DNA from: Collybiopsis luxurians FD-317 M1
Lineage: Eukaryota; Basidiomycota; Agaricomycetes; Agaricales; Omphalotaceae
Assembly (NCBI GenBank): GCA_000827265.1
Contig: KN834841.1
Coordinates: forward strand, 1 to 64,000
Direction: 5' to 3'
DNA: 64,000 bases
Part shown: in pieces, positions 59,701-64,000 of the stretch
How positions within the stretch are numbered: the stretch's first letter is position 1
How the letters are laid out: every line of letters starts with the position of its first letter
Program-made: the position numbers and the translations under genes
Notes under the pieces: model-generated
Told to the model about the DNA's origin: nothing
What the model saw: only the letters and a program-made list of their open reading frames with translations
The model's database searches: none

Positions 59701-61300
59701 CCAAACCCTGTCGGCTGTTCTCACCTGGTGTTCACCCCTTTCTTCAGGTACTATTAGCAGCCTGTGGTCTAGTTCAGTGGGTGGAAGTCGCCTTGACTCT
59801 TCCAGATCCTCATAACTTGGAGTAGTAGTATTTCCCATAGATCTATGATACTCCTTTGCCACCTGAGCTATTTTCTGCTGGTCCTGAAATTGACTGGTAT
59901 AGCTGTAACCCCCAATAAGGTCATCTACTCTCGTGGACCGTCCTTGTTCCACTTTATCTAATAGTGATAACGTAGGAGAGTTCAGTGTTTTCCTCTCTTC
60001 GTTATCCACTATTGTATTGAGCGGAAAATTGATTCGAGATTTTTGTATTGACTTGAGACGCCTCATGGTGGCCTCGTTCACCATTTCCATTTGTTCGGGA
60101 TCCATAATCAGCTGTGATAGCCATAGGGCTCCCTTGTATACTTCTTTCGACTGGAATATTTCATTATTTATTCCATTAGGTAGCTGGGAAGGTCGTTGCA
60201 TTAGACATTTCCGAAAATAGGCAGCTAGTACCCAGAAATTGTCCTTCATTTCTGGGTCTCGACCATTAATAATTCGAATATAATATTGCATTGCCTTTAT
60301 TAATTCAAAACGTGTGCATTGATTGATTTGAAGTAAATCAACCAATTGATGTGTTAATTCTGTCGATGGTACGACACAAACATTCTGATAGGGAGGGGAC
60401 ATTAAGGAACTCTCGCGGTTCCAATTCTGTGTCTCCTTCACGAATTCTTCTGTCATTGGAGGAGCAGGTAACGGACTGCTTTGCTCCAGCGACGAGACAG
60501 TTCTTCTACCTATATTGGGGATTGGGCTCAACAATCCCTGAGCCTGTATTGCATCGCTTTCTACTATCGGAGTAGACCGTTTTAAATTGAACAGAGACCA
60601 TGGGCCCCTTAATGAGAGTGGCCCTGACGAGTATAACTCCCGACTCAAATGCAAATTTAGATTCTTCTTCTCTTGGTGTGAGAGGAAGTGGACATCTGAT
60701 ATGTTCTAATGGGGAGATGACCTCGCGTCTCACCCCTATAGATGTATATTGTGTCGTTGGAGATATGCCAATATCTTCATAATAATCCTCATTCTCAGGA
60801 TGAGTTGGCATGTGGAAGGGGCGTGTCGAGCTGACTCCCACACTAAAACCTTGAGGATCTTCCAGGGAATGAGTTAATTCCAATAAATGAATTGTTTCTT
60901 GTTCCCTTCCTTTCTCAGGTGTTATTGGGGCACTTTGTGTTGGCCTCATGGCTAGCCTCAAGTCAGCTCTCGCTGCCATATGATATGGCTGACCTCGCTG
61001 GGAGCGACTCAAAACATATGGTGTCGAGACCAGGTGTCCTGGAACATGAGGAGACCTGTGTTCGACAGGATTTTCCAGGTCAAATGGGTTTCTATCATTA
61101 TGTTCCAAAATTTCCCCCGTTCTTGAGGGTATGGCACCTCTCGCAGGTGCTGATGAAACTGAGCGGTTGTCCAGTGTAGAAGCTCCACATCGCTCCTCTC
61201 TTCTCTGGAACCTTGTAGCTCTCGCTGCTCTTTGGCATTCTTGTTCTTGACACCGTCTTTCTTGTTCACTTACAAAATATTTCACAGATTCCCCAGACAT
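56706..61300 (-). pseudogene. Gypsy gag with long N-terminal extension
   Basis: Starts at ATG 61300 (MSGESVKYFVSEQERR), 29 bases inside the 5' LTR. The capsid-like region is WKWEPFLSQVHRTFMAKP to LTGAAATHYDNLL (near 57850-57700), preceded by a collagen-like Gly-Pro run (58200-58030). The zinc knuckle CYNCGGSDHIGKDC (near 56925) binds RNA. About 800 codons upstream of the capsid region (61300-58900) are an unusual extension of unknown role, also present in the relic at 41648-44275. Breaks: TGA at 58896, 58659, 57582, 57372 and 57177; a small deletion near 60645 relative to the relic; a frameshifting 115-base duplication at 59196-59425. Gag ends at TGA 56706 and protease continues in the -1 frame (LRAAWNPKNPAQAVCRGAV), either a programmed shift or an indel. 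Confidence 0.85.
59196..59425 (-). repeat. 115-base tandem duplication in gag
   Basis: Units 59196-59310 and 59311-59425 are nearly identical, each starting AGCCCATCTTTCCAATTGT. 115 is not a multiple of three, so the frame shifts. The relic gag has a single unit (from about 42367). Confidence 0.9.
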
Positions 61301-61328
61301 CTCGGTGATGGAGAGAATGCTGTTATTT

Positions 61329-61584
61329 TGTTAGGACCTTTACTACCTTTGTTGTTAGAAGCTTGTAGCAGGTTCAGTGAGTAGAAAGTAATTTATTATA
61401 CCACAGCCGAGACAGAGTACACGATGGGGAGTCGCTACGTACGACAAGTGGTCGAGTCCTGTACAGTTTGAGTATTTGATACAGAGGAATGATCCTCGAG
61501 TGTCGAATAACAATTCCAATAGCTCAGTGCAACTAGAGATTGTATATCGAAAGGACTCATTAAGATGGTATTAATGAGGGTTGA
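61329..61584 (-). repeat. Truncated 5' LTR, inner 256 bp
   Basis: Matches 47810-48065. It stops after GAGGGTTGA at 61584, where sequence of another gypsy element begins. About 14 differences from the 3' LTR were read; all are C/T or G/A transitions, most at CpG positions. Confidence 0.9.
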
Positions 61585-64000
61585 GCATGCACAAAGGCTT
61601 GCTTCAAGAGATCAAATGCATCCTGGCATGCCTTCCCCCAGTTTCATTGGACATTTTTTTGTAATAAACCTGTCAATGCCTTAGTAATGCCTGAATAGTT
61701 ATCAATGAAATGTCTATAGAAGTTAGTGAATCCCAGGAAAGACTGTATTTCTTTTACTGTACAAGGGGTAGGCCAGTCCAGGATTACCTTTACCTTCTCA
61801 GGGTATATTGAGACTCCCATAGGGCTTATTAATACACCTAGATACTCCATGGTGTCTGTATGGAAGCTGTATTTTTCCAGTTTCACATGTAATTGATTGG
61901 CGCATAGAAATCATCAGGAAAAATGGTCTGAGCCTCAGGTTACCTAGGAGGCAACCTGGAGCAACCTGAGGGACCTGGGTGAACCTCAGGTAGCCTAGGA
62001 AATGCCAATATCCTGGGCAAACCTCAGGTATCCCAAGGATACCTGAGGAGTGATGCTGTAAATATTACCAAATAAGGCAAAATTATATTGAATATATATA
62101 CCTATGCTTTAATCTATCCTAAATGCATGACAAGGACACCTTCTTAGTTGTAGATAACTCATAGAAACTGAAATTTGACATAAGTCACATGATGCAACTC
62201 CGTGAGCTGTCTACAATCAAAATAATTTTCATATGGTCAAAACAAGTATATCACAATTATACCATACTATATACACACTATATGTACATGTATAAGCTCT
62301 TTACTGTACTGAAATACATTATAAAGTATAATACCTGACGAAAATGTAAACCATATATACTATACATAAAATATGTACAAGTTCAATACTACTACTACTA
62401 CTATACAAGTACAATAGCTCACTATATAGAGTAGAATAGAGTACAAACAGTAATATATAAAGATATATCATTTTTACTTATTAGCCCTTTATGCAACCTG
62501 GGGCAACCTGGGGCAACCTGAGACAACCTAAGAGAACCTAGGGCACCCTAGGATATAGGGGTTGGACTGCAGAAACCTAGGTAACCTAAGTATTTGAAGT
62601 GTCCTATGCTTCTTAGGTTTCTTGAGGTTGTTATAATTTAACCCCAAGCTCAAGCCATTTTTCCTGATCATTCCAGTACTTTGTGAACATGCTCCTGATG
62701 TGACTCCTCATCCATGGAATAAATCAGAATGTTGTCTAGATATATGACCACACAAACATCCACCATATCATGAAATATGTTGTTCATGAAAAATTGAAAG
62801 GCAGAGGGTCTATTCATTAGCCCAAAGGGCATTACTAGGTATTCAAATGCACCATAGTGCATACAAAAGGCTGTTTTCCATTCATGTCCATCTGCGACTT
62901 GAACATTATTGTATCCCACTTGCAAATCAACCTTTGTAAAGATTTTTGCCTTTCAAAGTTGGTCAACTAAGGTTCCAATGAGGGGAAGGGGATACCAATT
63001 TTTTCTGGTAATTCGGTTTAATGCCCTGTAGTCAATGCAAAGACATAAGGTTCTGTCATTTTTCTTGGCAAATAGAACTGAAGTGCCTGCAGGGGAACTT
63101 GATGAGCAGATGAAGCCTTTTCCTAGCATGTTGTCAATGTAATCTTTCAATGCTTTAAGTTCTACTTCAGACATATTGTAGAGTTTACTGATAGATGGTA
63201 CTGTGTCCCCTTCAGTTTTGATTTTAATATTGTAAGGATGGTGAGGAGGTAGCTCCTTGGCTTCTCCTGGGAAAAAGATGTCCAGGAAACTTGATATGAA
63301 GGAGAAACATGTTTCTTTAGTACCTCTACCTCTTCTGGATCTTGTTCTTTCTTCTCCTTTGGTTCCCTGCTCACCATATGGCTTGAATCCTTTGTTTCCA
63401 TAGCACAGAGTTGTTCCTTTGTGATTGTCTTCCCCTGTAGTGGGTTTAATATGTATCATGTATGCAGGGGTACCAGATCATAGAAGGGAGTCCATGGCAG
63501 TGGCTCCTATCAGACTGACTGACTTCCCTTTTGAATCCGGGTTGGACTTTCATTTGACTTTCTCCCTTTGTGTTGTCCAGTGCCCTTTTCTCTTCACCCT
63601 TTGTTTCCTTTGCTTCAGTGCAGGGGAAGACAGTATTTTCTGAGCTTGCTCTGGTATGGGCTGAAAAGGAAAATGCTCCTCTGTTCTCCCAGTCCATTTT
63701 TGAACCCAACATCTCTTTTGCTTGTACAGGGAAAGTTTGGATGACCACATATTTAACTTTTCAATCCACACTTGAAAAGCCTTCTCAGAGTACCCTTTTC
63801 CTAACAACTGAATGTGGTACTCCTGCCTCCAAGTTTCTATATTGTTGTTTTATTGAGTTAGCCAATCTGCATAAATCAACCATTCATTAATCCCCATCAG
63901 TATTGGATCTTGAAGCAGTGTTTCTGGTATTGGTACTCCCTCCTCTTCAGTTCAGTGCATTGGGAAAGTTCCCCCTTCCTCTTCTTCTACTACATCTTCT
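61585..64000 (-). pseudogene. Older gypsy pol relic (RT and upstream), interrupted by a 752-bp element
   Basis: A second, related gypsy family on the same strand. Readable: [15 protein letters not shown] and [18 protein letters not shown] (63150-62960), [17 protein letters not shown] (62915), [19 protein letters not shown] and [12 protein letters not shown] (62700). After the insertion come LEKYSFHTDTMEYLGVLISP and FLGFTNFYRHFIDNYSGITK (61870-61680), ending WGKACQDAFDLLKQAFVHA at 61585, cut mid-domain by the main element's LTR. The part beyond 63460 matches the pre-RT region of the main element weakly (NEWLIY near the right edge). CpG-poor with several stops. It continues past the window edge. 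Confidence 0.85.
61915..62666. mobile_element. 752-bp non-autonomous DNA element in a gypsy relic
   Basis: Starts CAGGAAAAATGGTCTGAGC and ends in the near-complement (GCTCAAGCCATTTTTCCTG). It is flanked by ATCAT on both sides (61910-61914 and 62667-62671), a probable target duplication. It splits the RT frame of the relic between VHKVLE and LHVKLEK. Both ends carry arrays of AACCTGGGGC, CCTAGG and GGTATCC-like motifs; the centre is AT-rich with TATATA runs and no coding frame. Ends and motifs resemble the Plavaka terminal segment, suggesting mobilisation by that transposase (inference). Confidence 0.8.

Larger units (their letters stand above)
47810..61584 (-). mobile_element. Ty3/gypsy chromovirus LTR retrotransposon, about 13.8 kb
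   Basis: Transcribed leftward. Order on the minus strand: truncated 5' LTR (61584-61329), very long gag (61300-56706), protease-RT-RNase H-integrase-chromodomain pol, two plus-strand cargo genes (48702-51864), polypurine tract, complete 3' LTR. The LTR termini are TGTTA...TAACA. The length is far above the usual 5-7 kb of the family because of the gag extension and the cargo. The reading frames are broken almost only by TGA codons plus a few indels, so this insertion is inactive but recent enough to reconstruct domain order. The outer 440 bases of the 5' LTR and one target duplication are missing. Confidence 0.92.

Noticed and set aside
61585..64000. Second half of the main gypsy element
   Set aside because: It duplicates RT sequence already present in the main element and differs in sequence, so it is a separate older family abutting the truncated LTR.
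1..64000. tRNA, rRNA or CRISPR loci
   Set aside because: No cloverleaf-like A/B box pairs, rRNA cores or regularly spaced identical repeats were found by eye; a tRNAscan or Infernal run would be decisive.

Overview
The window looks like nuclear DNA of a mushroom-forming basidiomycete (Agaricomycetes, by inference). The protein genes have many short GT-AG introns of about 50 bases. The families present (Plavaka transposase, DUF6534 membrane protein, aryl-alcohol-oxidase-like GMC enzyme, chromodomain Ty3/gypsy) are typical of that group. I saw no bacterial signals, CRISPR array or RNA gene.

Layout. (1) 336-7275 is a 5'-truncated Plavaka DNA transposon on the + strand. A second copy lies inverted at about 32570-40330, so the window carries a pair of roughly 7 kb inverted arms. 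Each copy has a decayed transposase followed by about 3.5 kb of diverged repeats built on a hairpin motif. (2) 7276-24900 is the host-like island. It holds a DUF6534 membrane protein gene (9937-11807, -), a small inverted-repeat element (13648-13882), a proline-rich pseudogene (14430-15017, +), a secreted GMC oxidoreductase (16421-19276, -; two homopolymer frame breaks) and an aldo/keto reductase that reads intact (21778-23254, +). (3) 24900-31760 is decayed DNA ending in fragments of two chaperonin genes, CCT8 and CCT1, side by side with introns retained. (4) 31861-44743 is a nested stack: 3' and 5' remains of an old gypsy element, probably of one insertion, separated by Plavaka copy B. (5) 44744-47809 is unassigned decayed DNA sharing a diverged repeat with 27.8-28.1 kb. 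(6) 47810-61584 is a 13.8 kb chromodomain gypsy element on the - strand. Between pol and the 3' LTR it carries two intron-containing genes in the opposite direction. Its 5' LTR is truncated and abuts an older gypsy RT relic (61585-64000), which is itself split by a 752-bp element whose ends resemble the Plavaka end.

The unifying signal is decay by C-to-T change at CpG. All twelve in-frame stops breaking the main gag-pol reading are TGA, usually where Arg (CGA) is expected. Every LTR-LTR difference I read is a transition. One transposase codon reads TGA in one Plavaka copy and CAA in the other, the two deamination outcomes of CGA. This fits cytosine methylation or RIP-like silencing of repeats.

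The most promising feature is the antisense cargo. Introns survive retrotransposition only if the gene is antisense to the genomic RNA, which is the arrangement seen here. A 162-base N run inside pol is flanked by an exact 250-base duplication and is probably an assembly artefact.
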